NCBI GenBank assembly: GCA_025927475.1
Contig: JAICLL010000035.1
Span: 1-45,663, forward strand
Origin: Pirellulales bacterium
GTDB taxonomy: Bacteria > Planctomycetota > Planctomycetia > Pirellulales > JAICIG01
Length of the DNA stretch: 45,663 nucleotides
Direction of reading: 5' to 3'
The position numbers and the translations under genes are program-made. The notes under the pieces are model-generated. The model was given only the letters and a program-made list of their open reading frames with translations, searched no databases and was not told the DNA's origin. Within the stretch, counting starts at the first letter, position 1. Every line of letters begins with the position of its first letter. Positions 37,977 to 45,663 of the stretch are shown here, piece by piece.

Positions 37977-40900
37977 TCACACCGTGGCGCGGGCCGCGTT
38001 TTGATACTCCGGCGAGGCAAAGAACGCGGCGGCGGCTGAAGAGGTGTCGGCCGTGCCCGAGCCCATCAGGCCTAGCCACGAAGTCTGGCCGGCCGCGTCG
38101 GGCGAGCGGTGCAAGATCGCCGCGTAATAGGCGCCCAGCAGGCGCGCGTTCGATTCGGTCGAGCGGACGATGGCCTGGGCCACCTGGCTGGTCGTGGCGC
38201 CCGCCGCCAATTGGTTCTGCCAATATTGAAGCTCGGCGCTGCCCGGCGCGCGCCCCAACACGTCGCGATACACCGACGTGATCCAGGCCAAGCTGCCGGA
38301 ATGGCTTTGCAGGTACTCGCTCGACGAGAGCATGGCCGCCGCCACCGTGGTTTCGCTGCCGGTGGCCACCATCAACTGCAGCCAGGCCGACCGCCCCGCC
38401 GTGTCGGACGGGCGGTGCAAATAGGTCAGATAAAACTGGTCGATCTCCTGGCCGCGGTGCTCGGCCGAATACCAAAAGTTGTGCACGATGGTTTGCGTGC
38501 TGACGCCGGCGGCAAGCTGGCCGGTCCACGATTGCAGGCCGCCCGAATCGGCGTCGCGGCCCAAAATGGTGCGATACAGGCCGCGGATGATCGCCGTGTT
38601 GACGTCGCCATTCGGTCCGGCGCCAAAAATGGGGTTCGGCGCGGCAATCGGCGCCACCGAACTGACCAGCACCAGGTTAAAATCGCCCGACGTGGCCGAG
38701 GTGAGCGACGCGGACGAGGCCGTGGCGGTCGAGTCGAGCGCCGTGCTGGTCGGCTGCAGCTCGACAAACGCGACAACGCCGCCGCTGGCCGCCCGGCTGG
38801 TCGGGCCGCTGAAGCCGCCGCCGCCCGAGGCGATGGTCAAAGTCACCGTGCCTTGAAAATCGGGATCGACATTGCCCAGCACGTCTTCTGCGCCGACGAC
38901 GGCGCTGACCAACCCGCCCAGCCCCGCGGTTGGTTGGCTGAGAAACGCCAGGTGCGAGGCGGTGACATTAAAGCTCTGCGAAGCGAGCGTCGGCACATTC
39001 GCCGACGAAGCGGAGAGCGTATAACGGCCGGCGGCATCGAACGCCAGGTTATTAAAGGTCGCCAGGCCGTTGACCGCGGCCAGGCTGCTGGTGCTGCCGC
39101 CGGCGAATCCGCCCGGGCCATTCGCCGAGAGCGTCACGGCGGCATTCGTCGAGAACAGCGCGCCGGCCTCATCGAGGATTTCGACGACCACACTGGGGCT
39201 GATCAGCGTGCCCGACGCCACGTTGCTCGGCTGTTGCGTGAATTCGAGCGAGGCGGCGCCGTGGTTGGTGAGGCTGAAGCCGACGGTGTTGGCCTCGATG
39301 TCGCCGGCGGCCAGAATGTAGCTGCCGGCAAGCAGGTTGGCTTGCGGCGTGATGCTGGCGTGGCCCGCGCCGTCGATCGTGGCCGGGCTGCCGGCAAAGG
39401 TGGCGCTGGGGCCGCTGGCCGGGGAGGCAAATGTCACCAGGCCGTTTTGCACCGGTTCGGCAAAGGCGCTGGTCACCGTCACGGTCACCGCGGCGAAGTT
39501 GCTGCCCACATTGACGGTTTGCCCGCCGCCGCTGCTGGCCGCCAGTGTGAAGCCGCGCGATTCGAACGCGCCGATATCGGCGGCGCCCACGCGGTTCACG
39601 CCGCGCTGGTCCTGGGCGGGGGCGACGGCGGTGCTGCCGGCATCGATGGCCGGACTGCCGGGCAAAAGCGCGAGCGTGGACGTCGATCCGCCGTAGCTGC
39701 CCAATGGCGACAGCAGAGGATCGGTATCGGGCAAATCGCCGCCGGCAGTCAAATTGCCCGTGCCGTCGCTGCTCAGGTTATGACCCAGCGAAATCAGCGT
39801 TCCATTCGAGTTGCTCACGAATTGGCTGACGGTGTTGTTGGCAACCAGCGTATTGACGTATTGCACGGTGCCCGCAAACGCGCTGACCGCTCCGCTCTGG
39901 GGGTCGTTCGCGGTGTTGCCGGCAATGGTGCAATTGACCAAATCAATCTCGCCGGGGATGGTATCGACTTCCACGATGCCCGTTTGGCTGCCGCTGGCGG
40001 TGTTGTCGTAGAAAGTGTCGTTAGTGAAGACTCCGGGCGAGGCGGGGTCGTATTCGATCGCCGCTCCGTAGCCGGCGCTGTTGAGAGTGAAGGTGCTGTT
40101 GCCGGCGGTGACCACCGAGCTGCCGGTGCTCCAAATCGCGCCGCCGGAGCCAGTAATGGCGTCGGCCTGGTTGCCCGAAAACGTGCAGCCGAAGACGGTG
40201 AGCGTGCCATAGTTGACGATTCCCGCGCCATCGGCTGCGATGTTGTTTGAGATCGTACAGTCGGTAAGGCTAAGCGCGCCGTTGTTTTGCATGCCGCCGC
40301 CGTCGTTGCCGGCACCGGGGCTGCCACCGCTGATCGTCAAGCCGGCCAGGGCCACCGTGGTCCCGAAGTCAATGTTGAAGACCTGCACCGCGTTGCCGCC
40401 GCTGACGGCGAGTCCGCCGGCCAGCCCGGTGGCGTCGATCGAAAGATCTTTGCTGATTTCCAAGGTGGTTCCCACTCCGCCGCCGCCCGCCGAAAGATCG
40501 ATGGTTCCACCCGCGATGCCCGACGCCAGCAAGACGGCGGTGCCAGTCGGCGCCAGCCCAATCGCCTCGCGCAGCGAAAGCTGTCCCGAGCCATAGTTGG
40601 CGTCGTCGTTATCGGCGGTGGTGTCGGCCACGATCGCCTCGGCCGCGCCGATATCGACCGTGCCGTTGAGCGTTCGGGCGAGGCCGCGAGCGTCAGTAGC
40701 GGGCAGGTTAGCGGCGGAATTGTCACCCGCGTTGATGACCGGGCTACCCGCCAGCGGCGTCATGGTCTGGACGATTCCACCGTTGTTTTGCAGCGGCCCG
40801 AGCAACGGCTCGATGTTGGCCAGATCGCCCGCGCCGCTCAGGTTGCCGGTGCCGTCGCTCGAAAGGTTGTGGCCCAGCGACGTCAGCGTGCCGCCGCTGG

Positions 40901-41762
40901 AAGAGACGAATTGCGAGCCGGTGTTGTCGGCCACGATGGTATTGATGTAGCTGGCCGTGCCGCCATTGGCGTTGATCGCGCCGCTGGCCCCGGTGCCCGA
41001 GGTGTTGCCCACGATGGTGCAATTGGTCAGCGAAATCGCGGCGGTGGGCGCTACCTGAATCACGCCCGTCGCGGCGCCGATGGCGGTGTTGCCCTGCAGC
41101 GTGTCGTTGATCGCCAGCATCGTGCAATTGGCAGACTCGTCTTGAATGACGGCGCCCTGCGTGGCGGTGTTGTTCTGGAAGGTGCTGTTGGAAATCGTGG
41201 CGGCGGTGGCGGCGGCCGAAATCCAGATGGCGCCGCCTTGGGTGGCGCTGTTGCCCGAAAAGGTGCAGCCATCGAGCGTAAGCGAGCCGAAATTGGCCAA
41301 TCCGCCGCCGCCCCAGTTGGTGTTGGTGGCCTGGCAGTTGGTAAAGCTGCAGTCGGTTACCGTGAGGGTGCTGCCGTTGCCGTTGTAAATGCCGCCGCCC
41401 TCGCCGGCGCTGCCGTTGGTGATGTTAAGATGCGCAAGCGTAACGGTGACTGCGCCGGCGATGTTAAACACGCCGACTGCGCCGATGCCGTTGATGGAAA
41501 TGACATTCGCTCCGGCGTCGATCGACACGTTGCCGGTGATGCTCAACGTGCTGCTCAGGTTGACGCTGCCATTAAGTCCGGCCTGAAAGTCGATGTTTGC
41601 GGCGCCGCCCGCGATCGCGGCCCGCAGGGTTCCGGCGCCCGAGTCGGCCAGGCTAGTGACGGTGGTCAGCAGTGCCCGGTCTTCGAGCGATTCGAGTTGA
41701 TGTCGGCGCGGCCGGGCACATGGCGGCGGGCGCTTGGCCGGCCGCTTCCAGAAGGGGAACAT
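37977..41762 (-). CDS. Large exported beta-helix protein with duplicated choice-of-anchor region and DUF4214 end
   Basis: A 1261-residue protein from ATG 41762 (AAGG eleven bases upstream); the longer frame to 41915 is not needed. It begins MFPFWKRPAKRPPPCARPRR, then HQLESLEDRALLT, the planctomycetal export-type N-terminus. Two related right-handed beta-helix blocks follow (about 40-375 and 380-770) with many short imperfect repeats (NCTIVGNTSGTG, TISNNIAADGAG). Each ends in a similar NLSSDGTGNL...GSP-x-I-x-AG...DIGA block (choice-of-anchor Q-like). Ig-like and filamin-like regions occupy about 775-1035. The end holds DUF4214 units (LGRDADSGGLQSWTGQLAAG, LHRPSDTAGRSAWL, LGRAPGSAELQYWQNQLAAG). 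It is probably a cell-surface or matrix protein. The first half is rich in Thr, Asn, Gly and Ser. Long antisense open frames reflect codon bias only. Confidence 0.85.
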   Translation of the reverse strand: MFPFWKRPAKRPPPCARPRRHQLESLEDRALLTTVTSLADSGAGTLRAAIAGGAANIDFQAGLNGSVNLSSTLSITGNVSIDAGANVISINGIGAVGVFNIAGAVTVTLAHLNITNGSAGEGGGIYNGNGSTLTVTDCSFTNCQATNTNWGGGGLANFGSLTLDGCTFSGNSATQGGAIWISAAATAATISNSTFQNNTATQGAVIQDESANCTMLAINDTLQGNTAIGAATGVIQVAPTAAISLTNCTIVGNTSGTGASGAINANGGTASYINTIVADNTGSQFVSSSGGTLTSLGHNLSSDGTGNLSGAGDLANIEPLLGPLQNNGGIVQTMTPLAGSPVINAGDNSAANLPATDARGLARTLNGTVDIGAAEAIVADTTADNDDANYGSGQLSLREAIGLAPTGTAVLLASGIAGGTIDLSAGGGGVGTTLEISKDLSIDATGLAGGLAVSGGNAVQVFNIDFGTTVALAGLTISGGSPGAGNDGGGMQNNGALSLTDCTISNNIAADGAGIVNYGTLTVFGCTFSGNQADAITGSGGAIWSTGSSVVTAGNSTFTLNSAGYGAAIEYDPASPGVFTNDTFYDNTASGSQTGIVEVDTIPGEIDLVNCTIAGNTANDPQSGAVSAFAGTVQYVNTLVANNTVSQFVSNSNGTLISLGHNLSSDGTGNLTAGGDLPDTDPLLSPLGSYGGSTSTLALLPGSPAIDAGSTAVAPAQDQRGVNRVGAADIGAFESRGFTLAASSGGGQTVNVGSNFAAVTVTVTSAFAEPVQNGLVTFASPASGPSATFAGSPATIDGAGHASITPQANLLAGSYILAAGDIEANTVGFSLTNHGAASLEFTQQPSNVASGTLISPSVVVEILDEAGALFSTNAAVTLSANGPGGFAGGSTSSLAAVNGLATFNNLAFDAAGRYTLSASSANVPTLASQSFNVTASHLAFLSQPTAGLGGLVSAVVGAEDVLGNVDPDFQGTVTLTIASGGGGFSGPTSRAASGGVVAFVELQPTSTALDSTATASSASLTSATSGDFNLVLVSSVAPIAAPNPIFGAGPNGDVNTAIIRGLYRTILGRDADSGGLQSWTGQLAAGVSTQTIVHNFWYSAEHRGQEIDQFYLTYLHRPSDTAGRSAWLQLMVATGSETTVAAAMLSSSEYLQSHSGSLAWITSVYRDVLGRAPGSAELQYWQNQLAAGATTSQVAQAIVRSTESNARLLGAYYAAILHRSPDAAGQTSWLGLMGSGTADTSSAAAAFFASPEYQNAARATV

Positions 41763-41995
41763 CGCAACACCTTTTTTACGAAGATTCCGAACGTCAAAGG
41801 CGCTATCGGCCGAAAGGTCAGCACGATTGAGCATTTTCGTCATTCGCGCCATGGGCCGCCCGCCTTGCCCAATTTTCGGTAGCTCCCGGCCTGGTGCGGG
41901 GTCGTGGGGTGGCATGAGAAGCGCGGCGATTCTGCTGCGCGAATCGTCGAAGAAATCTTTCCATCAATTTCCTCGCGAGTTGAAGGAGAAGCTGG

Positions 41996-42127
41996 TTGGC
42001 TGACCCGGTCCGGTATTTCATGGATGTGCACTATCCGGCGGCGGTCAGCCGAGGGCTTCGGCAGCGCGGCATTGACGTGTTGACCGTTCAAGATGCTGGG
42101 CGATCTAGCTTGCCCGATCCCGATTGA
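41996..42127 (+). pseudogene. DUF5615-type toxin relic (N-terminal 43 codons)
   Basis: From TTG 41996 the frame reads LADPVRYFMDVHYPAAVSRG, then LRQRGIDVLTVQDAGRSSLP and DPD before a stop. The pattern MDVH-x-P-A-A-x-x-RGLR-x-RGIDVLT is the start of DUF5615 (Mut7-C/PIN-like) toxins. The catalytic remainder is missing. GGAG lies about eight bases before the TTG. Past the stop the same frame stays open (FNVRSGKIRITVQGPSAAGY, then DANWLRNAVEEPL) for about 50 codons without a start, so this may be a junction with another relic that I cannot name. Confidence 0.62.
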
Positions 42128-42522
42128 TCTCGACAGCGGCTTTTTAATGTTCGTAGCGGAAAGATCAGAATCACGGTTCAAGGACCGTCGGCCGCCGGTT
42201 ACGACGCCAACTGGCTGCGGAACGCCGTGGAAGAGCCTCTCGACAGGCCCAACATCGACGAATTCTGCAGAGTGCGAAATCGGCGATCACGCGAAGTTTG
42301 ACGCCGATTCTTACGGCGCGCCGCGAAATCGCGGCAGGAGCGCCGTCGAGACAATTCGTCTTTTTTCTGGTTTTTGATTCAAACGGATTCTGCATGCTCA
42401 CGAAGGGACGTAAATGCTTGTAGTGATGGTGTTTGCGGCGATATTATTCGAGCGCTGCCGGACGCGGAAAACCGATGAAGCCACTTAAGTGGGACAATGC
42501 GGAGAGCGGGGGAGACGACAGA

Positions 42523-42585
42523 GGCCAGAGGTCGGGGGCCAGAGGTCGGGGGCCAGAGGTCGGAGGCCAGAGGCCAGAGGCCAGG
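42523..42585. repeat. Purine-rich tandem repeat (14-bp then 7-bp units)
   Basis: GGCCAGAGGTCGGG occurs three times in a row (42523-42536, 42537-42550 and 42551-42564, the last ending GGA), followed by GGCCAGA, GGCCAGA and GGCCAGG. The shorter unit is the first half of the longer, so both arose by slippage. Nearly all purines apart from CC and TC lie on the plus strand. Confidence 0.92.
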
Positions 42586-42998
42586 GCGGGGAAAGTCAAA
42601 ATGCAAAATGCAAAAGTAAAAACCGGGAAATGGAGTCGTCGCGGGTACCGTGGATCACGACCCCTGAACCTGGACATCGTGAACGGCGCTTGCATAAGCC
42701 AAGACCGATGCATCGAATCGACGCAATAAGCTCGGATGGCGAAAATGGTTGCGACGGTTCGCCGGCGCGGGAGCGCCTTGTTCTTCGCAAGCAACAGGCG
42801 GCGGGGCTGGGGGCGAGGGGGAGGGGGGAGCGGCGAGAGGCGAGAGGCTCGCAATTTCGCACGTTCGTTTTGCCCAAGGTGGCAAAGTTAAACTGGCGAA
42901 TTTGGGGTGCCGCGTCCGATAAGGAAAAGGCAGCCGGTACACGAAACCGATGCCCTAGCGATGACAACGATTCGGCGAGCTCCTCCGGCAGGGAGGGC

Positions 42999-43071
42999 AG
43001 CCCTCACCTAGCCTCTCCCGGCGGGAGAGGAATTCGACAAGCCCTCACCTAGCCTCTCCCGGAGGGAGAGG
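42999..43071. repeat. Two copies of a 32-bp hairpin repeat
   Basis: AGCCCTCACCTAGCCTCTCC begins both copies (42999-43030 and 43040-43071). Each copy ends in a perfect hairpin, CCTCTCCC-GGC-GGGAGAGG (43012-43030) and CCTCTCCC-GGA-GGGAGAGG (43053-43071). They lie 41 bases before the RNase H-fold gene and look like a dispersed REP-type element; they could also affect transcription. Confidence 0.85.
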
Positions 43072-43111
43072 GATTAAGACACCCAAAGGAAAATTCGCCA
43101 GACGCAATCGA

Positions 43112-43696
43112 ATGAACATCCCAGCACCGCATTTCCTCCTCTTCAGCGAAGCGAGCAGGAAGGAACGGCAGGGCCTATGGAGATTTGTCCTGCAAGCGGC
43201 CGATGGATCGGCGACCTTTGAAGCCTCGGATACCGAGCCCCAAATCGGCGGCGATCGGCTGGAACTGCTGGCCGTCATCCGCGGATTGGAATATCTCGAT
43301 CAACCCTCGCGCGTGACGCTCTTCACGCCCAGCAAGTATGTCAGCCGCGGTATGGCTTACGGGCTGGACGAATGGCGCCGCTCCGGTTGGACCTGGGAAT
43401 GTTTTGGCGAAATGGTGCCCGTGAAAAATCGCGATCTCTGGCAGCGGCTCGATCGGGCGCTGGGGTTTCATACCATCGAGTTCCGCATCAAACGGTTCGA
43501 TCAGCCGCACGTGGCGCCCATGCCAGGCAGTGCGCCCTCGCTGCCCGCCGAAGTTGAGCTCGCGCGGCGCCCAACACGCCGCGGTCGATTGTGGGCCGCC
43601 CGAGCCAGTCGCTCGCTGCGGCAACGCGTCGAAAGCTGGAAACTCGGCTGCGCACAGTTCGGAACTTGTTTTTTGCCAAAGCCTTGGCTCGGCTAA
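43112..43696 (+). CDS. RNase H-fold protein, probably catalytically inactive
   Basis: A 194-residue protein. Residues 6-125 match the RNase H fold of a planctomycetal family: PHFLLFSEASRKERQGLWRF, DRLELLAVIRGLEYLDQPSR, VTLFTPSKYVSRGMAYGLDE and PVKNRDLWQRLDRALGFHTI. In active RNase HI the catalytic carboxylates are D in the first strand, E in 'ELLA', D in 'YTDSQYV' and a final D. Here the glutamate is present (RLELLAV) and a late aspartate is present, but the third position reads FTPSKYV, with Pro replacing Asp, and the first strand has Ser/Glu. The C-terminal 60 residues are basic. It may be an RNA-DNA hybrid binder or a structural protein. It lies between repeats and a double hairpin. Confidence 0.75.
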   Translation: MNIPAPHFLLFSEASRKERQGLWRFVLQAADGSATFEASDTEPQIGGDRLELLAVIRGLEYLDQPSRVTLFTPSKYVSRGMAYGLDEWRRSGWTWECFGEMVPVKNRDLWQRLDRALGFHTIEFRIKRFDQPHVAPMPGSAPSLPAEVELARRPTRRGRLWAARASRSLRQRVESWKLGCAQFGTCFLPKPWLG

Positions 43697-43772
43697 GGCC
43701 ACCAACCGCTAGACGAAATTGCCTAAACAGCCCACAATCGCAGACTGAAGCGTACAGAAAGCTCGGCAAGAT

Positions 43773-43840
43773 TCTGTAGGGAACGGAGCACGTTCCCTAC
43801 AGAGGCCGTTAGCAGTTTTGAACGTAAAACTGCGAACGGC
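43773..43840. terminator. Two tandem hairpins between the RNase H-fold gene and glgB
   Basis: TCTGTAGGGAACG (43773-43785) and CGTTCCCTACAGA (43791-43803) form a perfect 13-bp stem with a five-base loop. Next, GCAGTTTT and AAAACTGC form a stem at 43812-43833 extended by GCCGTT/ACGGC to 43805-43840. They are well placed to end transcription before glgB. Confidence 0.75.
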
Positions 43841-43906
43841 GGCATGGACGACCTAGGAAGGTCATCCTACCAGCGAATACCCAAGGCCACCTTGAGGAGG
43901 AGACTC

Positions 43907-45663
43907 ATGAGGACAAACGCCACATTGGAAAAAGTCGGTCGGCTGGTGGAAGGCAGACATGAGAACCCGTTCGAGGTGCTCGGGCCGCACGAGGTGATCG
44001 ACGCCGGTCGCCGGGCGTGCGCCGTCAGGGCCTATCTGCCGCATTCCAGCCAGGCCTGGGTGCTCGACCAGCAGCAAGGCACGCCCCGGCCCATGCGCCG
44101 CATTCACCCGGCGGGGGTGTTTGAGGCGATCTGCCCGTTGAACGACGCCGCCACGATGAAACCTTATCTTTTGCAAGTCGCCGACACGAGCGGCAACCGA
44201 GCCACCATGCACGACCCGTATGCGTTTCCGCAATTGCTCACCGAATACGATCTTCACCTGCTGAACGAAGGCACGCACTGGCGCAGCTACGACAAGCTGG
44301 GCGCGCAACTGCGCACGATCAACGGCGTCGATGGCGTGAACTTCGCCGTGTGGGCGCCCAACGCCACCTCGGTGAGCATCGTGGGCGACTTTAACGGCTG
44401 GGATTCGCGGCGGCATCCGATGCGCAAGCACGTTCCCAGCGGCTTCTGGGAGCTGTTTGTGCCGGGCCTGGGCGAGGGCACGCTCTATAAATACAGCATC
44501 CGCCACGGCGACCATGTGTTTGAAAAGGCCGACCCCTACGGCTACGCCGCCGAAGTTCCGCCGCGCACCGCGTCGAAGGTGGTCGATCTGACGCGCTATC
44601 ATTGGCACGACGACCAATGGCTGGCCGAGCGGGCCGCCTTCAATGGCTTCGACCGGCCCATATCGTTCTACGAAGTTCACCTGGGCAGTTGGAAGCGGCC
44701 CGGCGACGACCCGCATCGCTGGCTCTCTTACCGCGAGCTGGCCCACGACCTGGTCGACTACGCCCGCGACATGGGTTTCACCCACATCGAGCTGATGCCG
44801 ATTTGCGAGCATCCGTTTTCGGGAAGCTGGGGCTATCAGACCATCGGGCATTACGCGCCCACCTCGCGCTATGGCACGCCGCTGGACTTCATGTACTTTG
44901 TCGATCACTGCCACCAGAACGGGCTGGGCGTGATTCTCGATTGGGTGCCCGCCCACTTCCCGCGCGATGCGCACGGCCTGCGCCTGTTCGACGGCACCTG
45001 TCTTTACGAACACGCCGACCCGCGCCAGTCGGAGCACAAAGACTGGGGCACCATGATCTTCAATTATGGCCGCCACGAAGTGAGCAACTATTTGCTCTCC
45101 AACGCCCTGTTCTGGCTCGACAAGTATCACATCGACGGGCTGCGGGTCGACGCGGTGGCCTCGATGATCTATCTCGATTACAGCCGCAACGAGGGCGAGT
45201 GGGTGCCCAACTGCTTCGGCGGCCGCGAAAACCTGGAAGCGATCGAGTTTCTCAAGCAGCTCAATATTCAAACGCACCTGCAATATCCCGGCGTGCTGAC
45301 GGTGGCCGAAGAATCGACCGCCTGGACCGGCGTCTCGCGGCCCACGTATGTGGGCGGGTTGGGTTTCAGCCTGAAGTGGAACATGGGCTGGATGAACGAC
45401 ACGCTGCGCTACATGCACCACGAGGCGATTCACCGCAAGTATCATCACGACGAGCTGACCTTCAGCCTGATCTACGCCTTCCACGAAAACTTTGTGCTGC
45501 CGCTGTCGCACGACGAAGTGGTACACGGCAAAGGCTCGCTGTTAGACCAGGCGCCCGGCGACCTGTGGCAGAAGTTTGCCAACATGCGGCTGCTGTTCAG
45601 CTATATGTGGACGCACCCGGGCAAGAAGCTGCTGTTCATGGGCGGCGAGTTCGGCCAGTGGAA
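43907..45663 (+). CDS. glgB: 1,4-alpha-glucan (glycogen) branching enzyme, 3' end beyond the window
   Basis: The frame from ATG 43907 is open to the window edge (585 codons of an expected 720-740). GAGGAGGAG at 43894-43902 is a strong ribosome binding site. The N-terminal domain has [16 protein letters not shown], then the CBM48 domain [20 protein letters not shown] then [12 protein letters not shown]. The GH13 barrel shows [23 protein letters not shown], the nucleophile D415 in [15 protein letters not shown], the acid/base E468 in [16 protein letters not shown] and D536 in [14 protein letters not shown]. Spacings between these three (53 and 121 residues) equal those of the E. coli enzyme (D405, E458, D526). 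It transfers alpha-1,4 chains to form alpha-1,6 branches. No other glycogen gene is in the window. The opposite-strand 554-residue open frame is shadow. Confidence 0.96.
   Translation, partial: MRTNATLEKVGRLVEGRHENPFEVLGPHEVIDAGRRACAVRAYLPHSSQAWVLDQQQGTPRPMRRIHPAGVFEAICPLNDAATMKPYLLQVADTSGNRATMHDPYAFPQLLTEYDLHLLNEGTHWRSYDKLGAQLRTINGVDGVNFAVWAPNATSVSIVGDFNGWDSRRHPMRKHVPSGFWELFVPGLGEGTLYKYSIRHGDHVFEKADPYGYAAEVPPRTASKVVDLTRYHWHDDQWLAERAAFNGFDRPISFYEVHLGSWKRPGDDPHRWLSYRELAHDLVDYARDMGFTHIELMPICEHPFSGSWGYQTIGHYAPTSRYGTPLDFMYFVDHCHQNGLGVILDWVPAHFPRDAHGLRLFDGTCLYEHADPRQSEHKDWGTMIFNYGRHEVSNYLLSNALFWLDKYHIDGLRVDAVASMIYLDYSRNEGEWVPNCFGGRENLEAIEFLKQLNIQTHLQYPGVLTVAEESTAWTGVSRPTYVGGLGFSLKWNMGWMNDTLRYMHHEAIHRKYHHDELTFSLIYAFHENFVLPLSHDEVVHGKGSLLDQAPGDLWQKFANMRLLFSYMWTHPGKKLLFMGGEFGQW

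Larger units (their letters stand above)
42128..43111. other. 980-base repeat-rich intergenic stretch
   Basis: No intact gene is supported. It contains the unnamed reading-frame relic described above to about 42300, a purine-rich tandem array at 42523-42585, short direct repeats of AAAATGC just after it, and two hairpin repeats at 42999-43071. Open frames here are low-complexity and unlikely to be real. Confidence 0.6.

Noticed and set aside
38109..40250. 713-residue plus-strand open frame
   Set aside because: It is antisense to the beta-helix surface protein, is rich in R, A, G, H and Q, and has no domain pattern. High GC with codon bias creates such shadows.
40287..41882. 531-residue plus-strand open frame
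   Set aside because: Also antisense to the surface protein, with low-complexity basic sequence and no ribosome binding site.
42433..43052. Small open frames through the purine-rich repeats
   Set aside because: Sequence derives from tandem repeats; no start signals and no conserved pattern.
43862..45526. 554-residue minus-strand open frame
   Set aside because: It is the shadow of glgB, whose catalytic residues and spacing are fully present on the plus strand.

Overview
The window looks like chromosomal DNA from a Planctomycetota bacterium, most likely of the Pirellulales type. The evidence is the high GC content, a formylglycine-type sulfatase, a DUF1111 di-haem protein, DUF1552 and DUF4349 remnants, an exported giant protein with the planctomycetal 'LESLEDRALLT' N-terminus and DUF4214 C-terminus, a BlaI/M56 pair, and an aa3 oxidase operon with the small 'CAACTG' membrane protein. 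Species cannot be named from the sequence. No rRNA, tRNA, CRISPR array or intact transposase was seen.

Region 1 (1-14.2 kb) is a loose collection of accessory genes and many broken genes. Intact members are an Rpn/PD-(D/E)XK-like protein, a sulfatase, an SGNH hydrolase, a lipoprotein, a RelE-type toxin/antitoxin pair, a membrane protein, a DUF3800 protein, a secretin-like protein and a DUF1111 di-haem protein; the last two look N-terminally truncated. Between them lie relics: a frameshifted DUF4349 gene, a phosphatase C-terminus, an MtfA-like peptidase with its catalytic middle deleted, a frameshifted PIN gene, an LRR piece, and a DUF1552 piece joined to its own C-terminus.

Region 2 (14.3-24.2 kb) is the most striking part: a tightly overlapping biosynthetic-type cluster. 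The first operon encodes a haem-oxygenase-like iron enzyme, a stand-alone acyl carrier protein, an adenylating ligase, a FabG-like reductase and a FATP/FadD-like acyl-CoA synthetase. The second encodes a group II PLP decarboxylase, a MetY-like gamma-replacement PLP enzyme and a MetA-like homoserine acyltransferase, and is followed by a GNAT protein. Palindromic elements flank the second block. I infer a pathway that joins an activated, oxidised acyl chain to a homoserine-derived, possibly decarboxylated amine unit. The product is unknown and I recognise no described pathway with this gene set.

Region 3 (24.2-28.5 kb) holds a small membrane protein and a BlaI repressor-M56 sensor pair. The sensor is fused to a TolC-like helical region and is preceded by a well-formed promoter flanked by two palindromic operators.

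Region 4 (28.6-37.8 kb, minus strand) is a respiratory operon. It begins with a cupredoxin lipoprotein and a complete aa3-type cytochrome c oxidase (subunits I, III, IV, II plus two small membrane proteins and a SCO protein). It continues into a second haem-copper enzyme (CuA subunit II, an unusual subunit I, then SenC/SCO). That subunit I lacks the canonical active-site tyrosine, and the gene order matches the norSY-senC arrangement of sNOR-type nitric oxide reductases.

Region 5 (38-45.7 kb) has a 1261-residue beta-helix surface protein, a repeat-rich intergenic stretch with a DUF5615 fragment, a planctomycetal RNase H-fold protein lacking a catalytic aspartate, and the first 585 codons of the glycogen branching enzyme gene, which runs off the window.
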